From an uncultured Catenibacillus sp. (GTDB lineage: Bacteria; Bacillota; Clostridia; Lachnospirales; Lachnospiraceae), in the NCBI GenBank assembly GCA_934339005.1, contig CAKRHR010000036.1, positions 1 through 27,258 of the forward strand: a stretch of DNA of 27,258 bases, read 5' to 3'. The notes beneath the pieces are model-generated. The model did no database searches. It was not told the origin of the DNA and saw nothing but the letters and a program-made list of their open reading frames with translations. The stretch's first letter is position 1. Every line of letters starts with the position of its first letter. Shown here piece after piece: positions 8,311 to 16,971 of this stretch. The translations under genes were made by a program, and so were the position numbers.

Positions 8311-8377
8311 AACATTACGCTAATATGCTGAATAAATTTATCCAGTACATTTTACATGTATTTCTCATCACACGCTT

Positions 8378-10186
8378 TTATTTCATCTTTTCCACAAGTT
8401 CTTTTGTTTCTTCAAGTGCTGCCTTAAAGAGTTCTAATGCTGCAGCGACAGGTTTTTTAGTGCGCATGTCTACACCTGCGTCTGCCAGAAGATCTACCGG
8501 ATATTTTGAGCAGCCGCCGCTTAAGAATTTTTCTTTATAGCGTTTGACTGCTGGTTCGCCTTCTTCAAGAATCATTTTAGCGAATGCGCTTGCAGCAGAG
8601 ATACCTGTCGCATACTGATATACATAAAATGGTGTATAGAAATGCGGGATACGTGCCCATTCCATGTCGATTTCTGAATCTACGACCATTTCCGGTCCGA
8701 AATAAAGGACATTTAAGTCATGGTAAACTTTGCAGAGTACATCGGCTGTCAGTGTTACACCCTGTGCTGCCATTTCATATACTTTCTTTTCAAATTCAGC
8801 AAACATTGCCTGTCTGAATAATGTGCCTTTAAATGTTTCAAGGAAATGGTTTAACAGATACAGGCGTTTCGCCGGTTCTTTTTCATTGTCTAACAAATAC
8901 TGATTCAACAGCATTTCATTACATGTGGATGCCACTTCAGCCACAAAAATGCTGTAATCATGGTTAATAAATGTCTGGTTGTGGCTGGAATACCATGAAT
9001 GCAGAGAATGTCCCATTTCATGTGCCAGTGTAAATACGCTGTCCAGATTGTCCTGATGATTCAACAATACATAAGGGTGTACCTGATATGTGCCCCAGGA
9101 ATAAGCACCGCCACGTTTGCCTCTGTTTTCATAAACATCAATCCAACGGTTTTCAAAGCCCTGTTTCAGTAATGAAACATATTCATCACCCATCACGTTC
9201 AAACCTTTAAGCACGGTCTTTTGCGCATCTTCATAAGAAAAACGCATGTCCACCTCGCCGACAATCGGTGTGTATACATCATACATATGAATTTCATCTA
9301 ATCCAAGCAACTGTTTGCGCAACGCAACATATTCATACATAGCTGGCAGATATTCATGAACAGTTTCAAGTAAGTTGTCATAAACACTTGTATCTACCGC
9401 ATTGGCATCCAGATGCATCTGCATTGCAGAATCGTATTTTCTGGCTTTTGTATAGAAAAGTTCCTTTTTCACATTGCCTGCAAAGATAGATGCTATCGTA
9501 TTTTTGTATTTGCCAAGTGTATGGTACATCGCTTCAAATGCACGTTTGCGCACATCACGGTTTTTGCTTTCAAGAAATGAAACATAACGGCCATTTGTCA
9601 GTTCGACCATCTCATGGTTTTCATTTTCAACTTCAGGGAATTTGAGTTCAACATTCTGAAATACTGAAAAAATGTTAGAAGGTGTTTCTGAAAAATCACC
9701 TAAATCTGCAAGCAGCATTTCCATCTCACCAGAAAGTGTGTGTGGTTTCTGACGAATCGTATCATCCAGATAATGCGCATATTCTTCAAGTTCCGGTAAC
9801 TCTTTGACCCATGTTTGCAAATCTTTGGCTTCCATTGTTAAAAGTTCAGGACTTTCAAAAGAAACGGCTGAATAAATCTGAACATACAGTGCATCCATGC
9901 GGCTTGCCATATCCTGATAAACAGCATTACCAAGATCTTCATGTGATTTCTGATGTGCATATGCATACAAACGCTGCAAACGCACAAAAATCTTATCCTT
10001 TTCTTTTAAATATTCTAAAAGTGAAGCGGCTGACTGTATCAGTTTGCCTTCATAATTTGTAAGAATTTTGTAATCCTCAGATAATTTTTTATATTCTTCT
10101 TCAAACACTTCATCTGTTGCATACAAATCCTCGATTTTCCATTTATCTTTTTGGGCAACGTCTTTTCTGTCTAATAATTCCTGCAT
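8378..10186 (-). CDS. pepF: Oligoendopeptidase F (M3B zinc metallopeptidase)
   Basis: Cytosolic zinc endopeptidase that cuts short peptides, a plausible partner of the peptide importer in the window. The 602-aa protein has the zinc motif HEMGH at residues 389-393, followed by Glu417 in FVAEVAST as the third metal ligand. The M3B surroundings GGAYSWGTY and LDSVFTLAHEMGHSLHSWYS are also present, and the length matches PepF (about 600 aa). An in-frame GTG at 10204 precedes, but it overlaps the AGGAGAAGG ribosome site; the ATG at 10186 just after that site is the better start. It is a single gene with its own terminator at 8264-8310. The promoter is not clear-cut; TTGTAG-17-TAAAAT near 10290-10320 is a weak candidate. 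Confidence 0.95.
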   Translation of the reverse strand: MQELLDRKDVAQKDKWKIEDLYATDEVFEEEYKKLSEDYKILTNYEGKLIQSAASLLEYLKEKDKIFVRLQRLYAYAHQKSHEDLGNAVYQDMASRMDALYVQIYSAVSFESPELLTMEAKDLQTWVKELPELEEYAHYLDDTIRQKPHTLSGEMEMLLADLGDFSETPSNIFSVFQNVELKFPEVENENHEMVELTNGRYVSFLESKNRDVRKRAFEAMYHTLGKYKNTIASIFAGNVKKELFYTKARKYDSAMQMHLDANAVDTSVYDNLLETVHEYLPAMYEYVALRKQLLGLDEIHMYDVYTPIVGEVDMRFSYEDAQKTVLKGLNVMGDEYVSLLKQGFENRWIDVYENRGKRGGAYSWGTYQVHPYVLLNHQDNLDSVFTLAHEMGHSLHSWYSSHNQTFINHDYSIFVAEVASTCNEMLLNQYLLDNEKEPAKRLYLLNHFLETFKGTLFRQAMFAEFEKKVYEMAAQGVTLTADVLCKVYHDLNVLYFGPEMVVDSEIDMEWARIPHFYTPFYVYQYATGISAASAFAKMILEEGEPAVKRYKEKFLSGGCSKYPVDLLADAGVDMRTKKPVAAALELFKAALEETKELVEKMK

Positions 10187-10329
10187 TTTCCTTCTCCTTT
10201 TCACAACTTTATAGCGGTTTAAAATTGCATATTTATTTTTGTCACACCAGGCAGCAATACCATAGTTCTAAAACATTCAAACCGTTATTTCTGTCTAAAA
10301 TTTTATCAAATTTTCCTGAAAACTACAAT

Positions 10330-10387
10330 ATAAAAGTAAAATCCCCCTCCAGTCAGACAAATTAAAATCTGTCCGACAGGAGAGGGA
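10330..10387 (-). terminator. Terminator of nfnAB
   Basis: TCCCCCTCC (10342-10350) pairs with GGAGAGGGA (10379-10387) with one mismatch. The helix extends inward through GTC/GAC and GACA/TGTC pairs around an AT-rich loop. On the minus strand the tail is ATTTTACTTTTA. It lies 38 bp past the nfnB stop codon. Confidence 0.6.
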
Positions 10388-10424
10388 AAATCACTCAATA
10401 AACTTTTGATTTTACACAATCGTC

Positions 10425-11813
10425 TTATTTATTTGAAAGATATTCATGAATACCTGCTGCGGCTGCTTTACCTGCGCCCATAGCGAGGATAACTGTAGCT
10501 GCACCTGTAACGGCATCACCACCGGCATAAACACCTTCTTTAGATGTAGCACCGTTAGCTTCGTCTGCAATGATACATTTCCATTTGTTTGTATCAAGGC
10601 CTTTTGTTGTTGAAGAAATCAATGGGTTTGGTGATGTACCAAGTGACATGATGACTGTATCAACTTCGATATCATACTCTGAACCTGCAACTTCAACAGG
10701 ACGTCTTCTGCCTGAAGCATCTGGCTCGCCAAGTTCCATCTTGATTACACGGATGCCTTTAACCCAGCCGTTTTCATCAACAAGAATTTCCTTAGGGTTT
10801 GTCAGAAGGTCAAACTGTACGCCTTCTTCTTTTGCATGATGTACTTCTTCCACACGGGCTGGAAGTTCAGCTTCACTACGTCTGTAGATGATATGTGTTT
10901 CTGCACCAAGTCTGAGGGCTGTTCTTGCAGCATCCATAGCTACGTTACCGCCGCCGACAACAGCAACTTTTTTACCTCTCTGGATTGGTGTATCATAATC
11001 TTCACGGAAAGCTTTCATCAGGTTATTTCTTGTAAGGAATTCATTTGCAGAGAATACGCCGTTAGCCTGTTCTCCAGGAATACCCATGAATTTAGGAAGA
11101 CCAGCACCTGAACCGATAAATACAGCTTCAAAGCCTTCTTTTTCCATTAATTCATCAATCTTAACAGATTTACCGATAATAACGTTTGTTTCAATCTTAA
11201 CACCAAGTTTCTTAACGTTTTCAACTTCGTGTGCAACAACCTTCTGTTTTGGAAGACGGAATTCAGGAATACCATAAACAAGTACGCCGCCTGCTTCATG
11301 AAGTGCTTCAAAGATTGTAACATCATAGCCTAATTTAGCAAGGTCACCGGCACATGTAAGACCTGCAGGGCCTGAACCGATCACTGCAACTTTTTTGCCA
11401 AGTTTTTCTTTTGCAGGAACAGGGTCGATGTTGTTTTCTCTTGCCCAGTCTGCAACGAATCTCTCAAGTTTACCGATTGAAACCGGTTCACCTTTGATGC
11501 CTAAAATACATTTACCTTCGCACTGTGTTTCCTGTGGGCAAACACGGCCACATACTGCAGGAAGTGCTGAAGATTCTCCGATGATTTCTGCTGCTTTAGC
11601 GAAATTACCAACTTTAACTTCTGCGATAAATGCAGGAATATCAATAGAAACAGGGCAGCCCTGACGGCACATAGGTTTCTTACAACCAAGGCATCGGGAA
11701 GCTTCTGCCATAGCTTCTTCTTCATTATATCCTAAACAAACTTCTTCAAAATTTGTAGCTCTTACCTTTGGATCCTGTTCTCTTACAGGAACTCTTGTCT
11801 TACTTGCTGCCAT
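10425..11813 (-). CDS. nfnB: NfnB/NfnL, large subunit of NADH-dependent reduced ferredoxin:NADP+ oxidoreductase
   Basis: Glutamate-synthase-small-subunit-like flavoprotein that, with NfnA, couples NADPH oxidation to reduction of NAD+ and ferredoxin (reversible electron bifurcation) in the cytosol. The 462-aa protein has two N-terminal [4Fe-4S] motifs, Cys41-44-49-53 and Cys88-92-98-102 (CGRVCPQETQCEGKC). An FAD-binding GSGPAG lies at 146-151 and an NADP(H)-binding site VVGGGNVAMDAART at about 283. The ATG overlaps the stop of nfnA (TAATG) and has GGAGGTGA upstream. A homologous subunit serves in glutamate synthase or sulfide dehydrogenase (SudA). The adjacent PyrK-like partner and absence of a GltB large subunit favour NfnB. 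Confidence 0.88.
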   Translation of the reverse strand: MAASKTRVPVREQDPKVRATNFEEVCLGYNEEEAMAEASRCLGCKKPMCRQGCPVSIDIPAFIAEVKVGNFAKAAEIIGESSALPAVCGRVCPQETQCEGKCILGIKGEPVSIGKLERFVADWARENNIDPVPAKEKLGKKVAVIGSGPAGLTCAGDLAKLGYDVTIFEALHEAGGVLVYGIPEFRLPKQKVVAHEVENVKKLGVKIETNVIIGKSVKIDELMEKEGFEAVFIGSGAGLPKFMGIPGEQANGVFSANEFLTRNNLMKAFREDYDTPIQRGKKVAVVGGGNVAMDAARTALRLGAETHIIYRRSEAELPARVEEVHHAKEEGVQFDLLTNPKEILVDENGWVKGIRVIKMELGEPDASGRRRPVEVAGSEYDIEVDTVIMSLGTSPNPLISSTTKGLDTNKWKCIIADEANGATSKEGVYAGGDAVTGAATVILAMGAGKAAAAGIHEYLSNK

Positions 11814-12700
11814 TATTTGTCACCTCCGCAATGTCCGCATCCGCCGTGATGTGTATCGCCTTCCTGAAGCTTTAACATCGCACGGCCTTCTTCTGTCTTG
11901 TAAGTCAGCTGACGTTTCATAGCCTGGTCAAAATCTACCAGGTGTCCGTCAAATTCAGGACCATCAACACAAGCAAACTTCACTTCACCGCCAACTGTCA
12001 GACGGCAGGCACCACACATACCTGTACCATCAACCATGATTGGGTTCATAGATACGATTGTAGGGATTTCAAGTTTCTTTGTCAGAAGACATACGAACTT
12101 CATCATAATCATAGGACCAATAGCAACGCAGACATCATAATGATTACCTGCATTTACGAGTTCTTCGATAACTGCTGTAACCATACCGTGACGGCCATAT
12201 GTACCATCATCTGTTGTAATATAAAGATTACCTGCAACAGCTTCCATCTCTTTTTCAAGAATCAGAAGATCTTTTGTCTTAGAACCAACGATAACATCTA
12301 CATCAATGCCATGTTCATGCATCCATTTAACCTGTGGGTATACTGGTGCTGCACCAACACCACCGGCAACGAAAAGATATTTTTTGTTCTTAAGTGCTTC
12401 AACATCTTCATGAATAAATTCAGATGGCTGTCCAAGAGGGCCTGTAACGTCTGCAAATGCATCGCCCGCCTGAAGGTGTGACATCTTTTCTGTAGATGCA
12501 CCAACTGTCTGAAATACGATAGTTACTGTACCATTTTCTCTATTGTAATCACAGATTGTAAGTGGAATACGTTCGCCCTTTTCATCCATCTTTACAATAA
12601 GAAACTCGCCAGGCTGACAGGCATTGGCAACACGAGGTGCTACAACGTCCATAAGATAAATCTTATCCGCCAGCTTTTCGGCTTTTGTAATCTTGTACAT
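11813..12700 (-). CDS. nfnA: NfnA/NfnS, small subunit of NADH-dependent reduced ferredoxin:NADP+ oxidoreductase
   Basis: FAD/[2Fe-2S] subunit of the bifurcating transhydrogenase, related to PyrK and ferredoxin-NADP reductase. The 295-aa protein has an FAD-binding barrel with RIPLTICDY near residues 44-52, and an NAD-binding domain starting FVAGGVGAAPVYP at 110. The cluster region contains Cys229, Cys232 and Cys244 (MCGACRL and FACVDGPEFDGH) with Asp224 nearby; an Asp plus three Cys ligand set is known for NfnA-type proteins. An extra Cys-rich tail CGHCGGDK ends the chain. The start has an AGAGGAGG site and a promoter 60 bp upstream. It is translationally coupled to nfnB by a 1-bp overlap. Confidence 0.88.
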   Translation of the reverse strand: MYKITKAEKLADKIYLMDVVAPRVANACQPGEFLIVKMDEKGERIPLTICDYNRENGTVTIVFQTVGASTEKMSHLQAGDAFADVTGPLGQPSEFIHEDVEALKNKKYLFVAGGVGAAPVYPQVKWMHEHGIDVDVIVGSKTKDLLILEKEMEAVAGNLYITTDDGTYGRHGMVTAVIEELVNAGNHYDVCVAIGPMIMMKFVCLLTKKLEIPTIVSMNPIMVDGTGMCGACRLTVGGEVKFACVDGPEFDGHLVDFDQAMKRQLTYKTEEGRAMLKLQEGDTHHGGCGHCGGDK

Positions 12701-12760
12701 ATTGTTTTTCCTCCTCTTAAAAGGTTATAAATAATACCAACTTGTTCTCAATCATTCATC

Positions 12761-12789
12761 AGTATACTAGATTTTTTTGCACTTTTCAA
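12761..12789 (-). promoter_or_regulatory. Sigma-A promoter of nfnAB
   Basis: Minus strand: TTGAAA (12784-12789), exactly 17 nt, then TATACT (12761-12766), about 60 bp before the nfnA start. It lies in the gap after murF, so nfnAB can be transcribed independently of the murF unit. Confidence 0.7.
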
Positions 12790-12845
12790 TATTTTTATCG
12801 CATGTCCTTTTTCCAGTACATGGTAGCAGAGTTTTAAAGGAAATA

Positions 12846-14228
12846 TCAACTCAAAAATGCTTTCATATGCTCAACAATCTCTTCCTGATGCATACCGCGT
12901 GAACCTTTACACATCAACGCATCGCCTGCGGCAATGACCGTTTCCAGATAAGCTGCAGCTTCAGCATTATTATCAAAGGAATGTGTCACAACATCTACAT
13001 TCGTATCATTGACTCCTTTGGCGTAGGCTTTAGCCATTTCACCGACCGTCACCAGTTCATCAATACCTGTATTTGCAATGGCTGCACCTGTATCGTAATG
13101 GCACTGCCATGAAGTATCTCCAAGTTCTAAGACATCTGCCAGACACGCAATCTTGCGGCCTGTATTATCAAGAGAAACAAGCACCTCCACCGCACTCTTG
13201 ATTGAATCCGGACTTGCATTGTATGTATCATCAATAATCTTAATGCCGTCCTTCATATGATTCACCTGCTGGCGCATGGCAATACCTGTATAATTTTCAA
13301 CGCCAACCTTAGCCTGTGCTGGCTCAATGCCATACTGCAGTGCAACTGCCAATGCAACGACTCCATTATATACATTGTGCAGGCCTAACTGAAGCATACG
13401 CACGCGCTGAGTGTAGCCGCCACCGACAAATGTAAAGCACTGGCGTCCATCTTCGATACAAATATCCTCTGCATGATAAGCCATATTCTTATCTGTGCCG
13501 AAAAATTCAACATCTGCTGTCATATTTTCAGGTTTAATCTGCGCCAGCATATCATTATCGCCATTGACAAAAAGCTTATTTTCCTTTGTAAAAAATCTGG
13601 CAATCTGAAGCTTTTCCTTCATAATATTTTCACGGGTTTTAAACTGCGCCAGATGTGCTACGCCAATATTTGTCACAACGGCTGTGTCCGGGCGTGCAAA
13701 TTCTGCCAGTTCTGCCATCTCATCAAAATCACTGATACCCATCTCAATGACTGCAATCTGATGATGCTTTTCAATACGAAACAATGTAAGCGGCACTCCG
13801 ATATTACTGTTTTGATTACCGGCTGTTTTTAATACGTCGTATTTTGTCGAAAGCGCTGCTGCAATCATTTCTTTTGTGGAAGTTTTACCCACGCTGCCTG
13901 TGATACCAACCACCGGAATCTGGAATCTGGATTTGTAATAGACTGCCAGTTGTCCCAGGGCTTTTTCTGTCTGCTCAACAAGAATGTGCGGCTTTGTGTC
14001 ATCCACGATTTCACCTCTGGAGGTAAATACTGCCGCTGCCCCCTGTTCAAAAACCTGTCCGATAAATTTGTGCGCATCCACACGCTCACCGATAATCGGC
14101 ACAAATAACGCACCTTCATGCGCATCTCTGCTGTCTATGCATACATAACTGACCTCTGTATTGCCCTCACCGCATAAAAGCTTACCTCCAACGGCTTTGG
14201 CAATCTCTGCTACTGTCATCTTTTCCAT
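12846..14228 (-). CDS. murF: UDP-N-acetylmuramoyl-tripeptide--D-alanyl-D-alanine ligase MurF
   Basis: Cytosolic Mur ligase that adds D-Ala-D-Ala to the UDP-MurNAc-tripeptide with ATP, completing the peptidoglycan precursor. From the ATG at 14228 the protein is 460 aa, usual for MurF. The ATP loop GITGSVGKTST lies at 108-118, HNVYNGVVALA near 284 and DDTYNASPDS at 333-342, all diagnostic. An in-frame GTG at 14264 overlaps the stop of the upstream activator gene by 4 nt but lacks a ribosome site. The ATG at 14228 has GGAG 10 nt upstream, so I prefer it; the coupled GTG start is an alternative. Oddly, the neighbour upstream is a corrinoid activator rather than a cell-wall gene. Confidence 0.95.
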   Translation of the reverse strand: MEKMTVAEIAKAVGGKLLCGEGNTEVSYVCIDSRDAHEGALFVPIIGERVDAHKFIGQVFEQGAAAVFTSRGEIVDDTKPHILVEQTEKALGQLAVYYKSRFQIPVVGITGSVGKTSTKEMIAAALSTKYDVLKTAGNQNSNIGVPLTLFRIEKHHQIAVIEMGISDFDEMAELAEFARPDTAVVTNIGVAHLAQFKTRENIMKEKLQIARFFTKENKLFVNGDNDMLAQIKPENMTADVEFFGTDKNMAYHAEDICIEDGRQCFTFVGGGYTQRVRMLQLGLHNVYNGVVALAVALQYGIEPAQAKVGVENYTGIAMRQQVNHMKDGIKIIDDTYNASPDSIKSAVEVLVSLDNTGRKIACLADVLELGDTSWQCHYDTGAAIANTGIDELVTVGEMAKAYAKGVNDTNVDVVTHSFDNNAEAAAYLETVIAAGDALMCKGSRGMHQEEIVEHMKAFLS

Positions 14229-14260
14229 AGATTTATAATCTCCATTCGCTTTATAATTTT

Positions 14261-15895
14261 TCACTCAAAATACATTGATTCCATATACGCATTATTAAAA
14301 TCCACATCACTGCCAAGGCTGATTTCCTGACATTTTGCAATCATGGCTTCGATTCTGGCAATATTATTTTCATCCATAACACACATGGAAGCACCTTTTA
14401 AACAGGAGTTTCCTACAATGCAAATCTTATCTGCAAATGCTTCCGGCAGCAATCCGATACTGACAGCCTTTTCGATATTCAATCTGAACCCAAAACCACC
14501 TGCAAGATAAACTCTGCCAACATCCTCAAATGTTTTATGGCTTCGTTTAACAAGAACTTCAATGCCAGCCCTCACAGCAGCCTTTGCAAGCTGGATTTCA
14601 CGCACATCTTTCTGTGTGAAAACGATATCTTCACCAGTCCTGGATGTTGCAATTTTCACACCGTCATCAAAATAATCATCATCCAAAAGTCCGGTTTCAT
14701 CTACCATCTCACAGGCCACAAGCTCTGCTGTAATATCAAGGACACCTGTACCACAGATACCTGCCGGCGCACCATCTGCAATGGTCTTATACTCGATATT
14801 GTCCGGTTCATGAATCTTCACCGCACAGATTGCACCCTTGACACTGCCTGTACCACAGGAAATATTTCCGCCCTCAAATGCCGGACCTGCTGCTGTGGAT
14901 GTACACAAAAATCCATCCTCTGTACTAATCGCCATCTCCCCATTTGTTCCAAGGTCAATGAGCATCACCTGCTGCTCACTCCGGTCAAAATCACACGCCA
15001 GAAGCCCGGCGGCAATATCTGCGCCAACATAAGTTGAAATGCCCGGAAGCACAATAACCTGTGCCCCAAGAAATGTTGAATCAAACACTTCCTCAAAGGA
15101 CTTTCTGACTGTCTTAATATTCACTGGCTCAAACGGGAATACACCCAGTGTATCACAATCATAACCAAGCAGCAAATGACACATCGTCGTATTGGCGCCA
15201 ATCACGATTTTTTTAACCTGCGATGGAGCAATGCCTCCCTCCATCACCAGATGTTCAAAACCGGTTGTCAGGTCTTTGATAATAGATTTTCGCAATGCCT
15301 CTTTATCACCATTGACCGATGCCTGAATACGTGAAATAACATCCGCGCCAAAAGCACGCTGACGATTGATTCGGTTATCATCTGCAATGGAAATACCTGT
15401 TGCCAGATTAATTAAATCCATTGAAATCGTGGTCGTACCGATATCTACAGCAATGCCATAAACTGCATGTGCACCGGTGCTTGCAGGCATATCCTCCTGA
15501 CCTACATCAATATTATTCTGATTTTTACTGCCACCACTCACTCCATCTACACAACCTCTCCGTGCATCTGAAGTCTTTGCCCCATGACTAGACAATACTT
15601 CAAAATCATCCTCATCCGATGAAATCATCCGAATCGTCACATCTTCGGCCGGCACTGCTTTGCATGACAGGCGATAACCGCTCTTAAGCTGCGCTTCATC
15701 AAAAAATCTCCTGTCCTCCGCTGTGATTTCAAGCTGTCCTCTCTCCACAATAATCCCGCATTTACCGCAGCTTCCCCGGCCATTGCAATATGCAGGTACA
15801 TAGATATCATTTTTCTTTAAAATATTTAAAATATTCTCCCCGGCTGCTGCCTGAAGAAGCACCTGTTTTTCCCCAATATTTACTGTTAAATTCAC
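14261..15895 (-). CDS. RACo-type reductive activator of corrinoid proteins (ferredoxin + ASKHA ATPase)
   Basis: Reactivates corrinoid methyltransferase proteins by ATP-dependent reduction of inactive Co(II) to Co(I). The 544-aa protein begins with a [2Fe-2S] ferredoxin domain: Cys37, Cys43, Cys46 (CNGRGSCGKC) and Cys78. A Ser/Gly/Asp-rich linker (about 95-140) follows, then an ASKHA domain with VDIGTTTISMD from residue 150, matching the RACo/DUF4445 family. A frame-open GTG exists at 15946, but GGAGGG at 15903-15908 places the start at the GTG at 15895. A corrinoid protein lies just upstream, which strongly supports this role. A terminator separates the two genes, so expression may depend on read-through or a promoter I could not find. 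Confidence 0.88.
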   Translation of the reverse strand: MNLTVNIGEKQVLLQAAAGENILNILKKNDIYVPAYCNGRGSCGKCGIIVERGQLEITAEDRRFFDEAQLKSGYRLSCKAVPAEDVTIRMISSDEDDFEVLSSHGAKTSDARRGCVDGVSGGSKNQNNIDVGQEDMPASTGAHAVYGIAVDIGTTTISMDLINLATGISIADDNRINRQRAFGADVISRIQASVNGDKEALRKSIIKDLTTGFEHLVMEGGIAPSQVKKIVIGANTTMCHLLLGYDCDTLGVFPFEPVNIKTVRKSFEEVFDSTFLGAQVIVLPGISTYVGADIAAGLLACDFDRSEQQVMLIDLGTNGEMAISTEDGFLCTSTAAGPAFEGGNISCGTGSVKGAICAVKIHEPDNIEYKTIADGAPAGICGTGVLDITAELVACEMVDETGLLDDDYFDDGVKIATSRTGEDIVFTQKDVREIQLAKAAVRAGIEVLVKRSHKTFEDVGRVYLAGGFGFRLNIEKAVSIGLLPEAFADKICIVGNSCLKGASMCVMDENNIARIEAMIAKCQEISLGSDVDFNNAYMESMYFE

Positions 15896-15958
15896 CTGAA
15901 AATCCCTCCAAATATAAACCTGCCAAGTTCCAACACCCAGGCACACGTTTTTCTATAT

Positions 15959-16010
15959 AAAAAGGCTGTTGTCTATAGGATAACATTTTTTCTCCCACAG
16001 CACAACAGCC
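15959..16010 (-). terminator. Terminator between corrinoid protein and activator genes
   Basis: GGCTGTTGT (15964-15972) and ACAACAGCC (16002-16010) form a perfect 9-bp stem. On the minus strand it is followed by TTTTTATATAG. It sits 39 bp after the corrinoid-protein stop, giving a way to make more corrinoid protein than activator. Confidence 0.7.
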
Positions 16011-16048
16011 CCAGTTTACATTTTACCGCTGTTTATTTTTAACTTTTC

Positions 16049-16699
16049 TCAACCTTTTTTAGCAATCACTGCAGCTTTTGCTGTTTCAGCCGCTGTAGCT
16101 GCATCTGCTGTATAATAGTCAGCACCAATCTGGTCTGCAAATGCCTGATTTACAGGTGCACCACCAACCATCACGATATATTTATCTCTCTTGCCCTGTT
16201 CAACCAAAGCATCAATAACTGTCTTCATATTTGGCATTGTTGTTGTCAGCAGTGCGGACATACAAATCACATCTGCATTCACTTCTTCTGCTTTTGCAAT
16301 AAATGTATCTGCATCCACATCAACACCGACATCATGTACTTCAAAACCTGCACCTTTAAACATCATAACAACAAGATTTTTACCGATGTCATGTAAATCG
16401 CCTTTAACTGTACCAATGACAGCTTTGCCAACAGGTTCATTACCTACTTCTACAAGTTTTGGTTCAAGAATTGTGATACCTGCATTCATTGCTCTTGCAG
16501 CCACAAGTACTTCTGGCACGAAAACTTCGTTATTTTTAAACTTTTCACCGATAATCATCATACCAGCTAAAAGACCTTTATTTAAAATATCTCTTGGGTC
16601 AACACCTTCAGCTAAAGCCTGTTCAACAAGGGCTTTAACATTTTTAGCACGGCCTTTCTGCAAAAATCCTGACATTTCTTCCAAAATTGATAAACTCAT
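16049..16699 (-). CDS. Corrinoid protein (methyltransferase cobalamin-binding subunit, MtaC/MtbC/MttC-like)
   Basis: Carries the methyl group between a substrate-specific methyltransferase and a second methyltransferase (to tetrahydrofolate in bacteria). The 216-aa protein has the usual two parts: a helical cap domain (residues 1-88, including GLLAGMMIIGEKFKNNEVFV) and a Rossmann B12-binding domain with the base-off motif GDLHDIGKN (Asp101, His103, Gly106). MSALLTTTMPNM and VMVGGAPV follow, as in MtaC/MtbC. The ATG has a GGGGAGGA site at 7 nt. It is divergent from the PocR/AraC-type regulator and upstream of a RACo-type activator. No cognate methyltransferase is in the window, so the methyl donor (methanol, methylamine, betaine or aromatic ether) cannot be named. 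Confidence 0.9.
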   Translation of the reverse strand: MSLSILEEMSGFLQKGRAKNVKALVEQALAEGVDPRDILNKGLLAGMMIIGEKFKNNEVFVPEVLVAARAMNAGITILEPKLVEVGNEPVGKAVIGTVKGDLHDIGKNLVVMMFKGAGFEVHDVGVDVDADTFIAKAEEVNADVICMSALLTTTMPNMKTVIDALVEQGKRDKYIVMVGGAPVNQAFADQIGADYYTADAATAAETAKAAVIAKKG

Positions 16700-16832
16700 T
16701 GTAAAATCCTCCCCATCAATTAAATTTTATAGTCTTATTCTTCAATTTCTGACACACCCAAATTCTGTGCATTCAGGACTTGAAGCGTCAGTTATGTTTC
16801 TGTTTATAAATATACCAGTTTCCGGCACCGTC

Positions 16833-16861
16833 ATTTGTATTTTTTTTATAAAATTACAAAT
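16833..16861. promoter_or_regulatory. Inverted repeat in the divergent corrinoid/regulator intergenic region
   Basis: ATTTGTA (16833-16839) and TACAAAT (16855-16861) flank an AT-rich core that includes TTTTATAAAA. It lies roughly mid-way between the divergent corrinoid-protein and regulator genes, where a regulator operator would be expected. AT-richness makes chance symmetry possible. Confidence 0.35.
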
Positions 16862-16897
16862 AATATTGTCACTTTTCACTTCTTTTTCAAAGCTTCA

Positions 16898-16926
16898 TTT
16901 ACCTTTTCGCCTGAATATGGTATTAT
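16898..16926 (+). promoter_or_regulatory. Sigma-A promoter of the PocR/AraC regulator gene
   Basis: TTTACC (16898-16903), 17 nt, TATTAT (16921-16926), 45 bp before the TTG start of the regulator. Fair match in spacing and sequence. Confidence 0.5.
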
Positions 16927-16971
16927 TTTCATATAAAATCTATAGTTTTTACAAATGAGGGGTGTATTTTT

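Noticed and set aside
11942..12481. A 179-codon plus-strand open frame opposite nfnA
   Set aside because: Its Cys/His/Asn-rich translation mirrors the codon bias of nfnA on the other strand, and it has no promoter or ribosome site.
12780..12845. A murF terminator candidate (CATGT...ACATG hairpin)
   Set aside because: The stem is only about five pairs and no T-run follows directly; it is too weak to call.
14537..15037. A 166-codon plus-strand frame opposite the corrinoid activator gene
   Set aside because: Shadow of a well-supported ASKHA protein; no independent start signals.
16700..16800. A possible sigma-54 promoter for the corrinoid-protein gene
   Set aside because: No TGGCAC-N5-TTGC match was found; TGGGTGTGTCAGAAATTG is too divergent. 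A sigma-A site here is also unclear.
16191..16958. A 255-codon open frame on the plus strand opposite the corrinoid-protein gene
   Set aside because: It is antisense to a gene with clear B12-binding motifs, has Ser/Thr/Ile-rich composition typical of a shadow frame, and has no ribosome site.
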